Positions 64,000 to 64,000 of a stretch of 64,000 bases of DNA are shown here, piece by piece; positions within the stretch are counted from its first letter, which is position 1; every line of letters begins with the position of its first letter. The translations under genes and the position numbers were made by a program. The notes beneath the pieces are model-generated. The model made no database searches, was not told the origin of the DNA, and worked only from the letters and a program-made list of their open reading frames with translations. The stretch is from BS150m-G50 sp964517435 (GTDB lineage Bacteria > CAIWAD01 > BS150m-G50). Where the stretch lies: assembly GCA_964517435.1 (NCBI GenBank), contig CAZFEC010000001.1, positions 159,674-223,673 on the forward strand, written 5' to 3'.

Positions 64000-64000
64000 A

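Overview
The window is about 64 kb of G+C-rich DNA (roughly 60% by eye), densely coding, with nearly every gene on the minus strand. Only two short plus-strand blocks break this pattern: archease-rtcB at 18.2-20.1 kb, and a sigma-54-type regulator with a secreted beta-helix protein at 25.6-28.7 kb. The gene set is that of a diderm bacterium (BamD, Lnt, a TonB-dependent receptor, Exb/Tol motors) using the MEP isoprenoid route (dxs, ispH). Four secreted proteins end in a 'PNPFNP...' C-terminal sorting-type domain, and a PorV/UPF0164-like outer-membrane protein is present. ATP synthase subunit a has a long N-terminal extension, and a bactofilin heads the ATP synthase genes. Together these point to the FCB superphylum, probably an uncultured candidate phylum of the Cloacimonadota/Fermentibacterota/Delongbacteria kind. 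That placement is inference, and no rRNA or tRNA gene is present to test it.

Layout. 0-9 kb: housekeeping genes pepA (cut by the window edge), ispH, dxs, a two-part radical SAM protein, nrnA, and prfB with an intact programmed +1 frameshift. 9-18 kb: a SpoIID-domain protein, a giant secreted GH13 amylase with its own terminator, an M20 peptidase and a beta-helix lipoprotein. 18-21 kb: RNA repair pair archease-RtcB converging on a DUF2089 regulator pair. 21-29 kb: TonB receptor, secreted propeller-like protein, sigma-54 activator with beta-helix partner. 29-34 kb: ComEC, LD-carboxypeptidase, an unknown protein, an RpiB-type isomerase. 33.8-44.5 kb: one clean eight-gene transcription unit with a sigma-70-like promoter at one end and an intrinsic terminator at the other. 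It encodes two large periplasmic TPR proteins, two small orphan proteins, a TolQ/ExbB channel, two unequal TolR/ExbD proteins and an AgmX/TonB-type transducer. 44.5-52.5 kb: a complete F-type ATP synthase locus (bactofilin-atpZ-atpI-atpB-E-F-H-A-G-D-C). 52.5-60 kb: two sorting-domain proteins, a DprE1/DprE2-like oxidoreductase pair, an MBL hydrolase, trxB. 60-64 kb: nadD, bamD, a PorV-like protein, lnt (N-terminus at the window edge).

The most unusual signals are at DNA scale. (1) The word GTGATACAA (often CGTGATACAA) occurs about 12 times on both strands and in several reading frames, where well under one is expected; this suggests an uptake-like or Chi-like genome motif. (2) A family of three short intergenic elements has matching inverted arms (ATAGTATTxC ... 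GxAATACTAT) with a compensatory change between copies, each directly upstream of a start codon. (3) The Tol/TPR operon looks like an undescribed energised envelope machine. One of its two ExbD-like proteins has Asn where the proton-carrying Asp belongs.

No gap exceeds about 300 bases. The largest (10635-10931) holds a promoter, a palindrome and a terminator. I saw no tRNA, rRNA, CRISPR array, insertion sequence or prophage.
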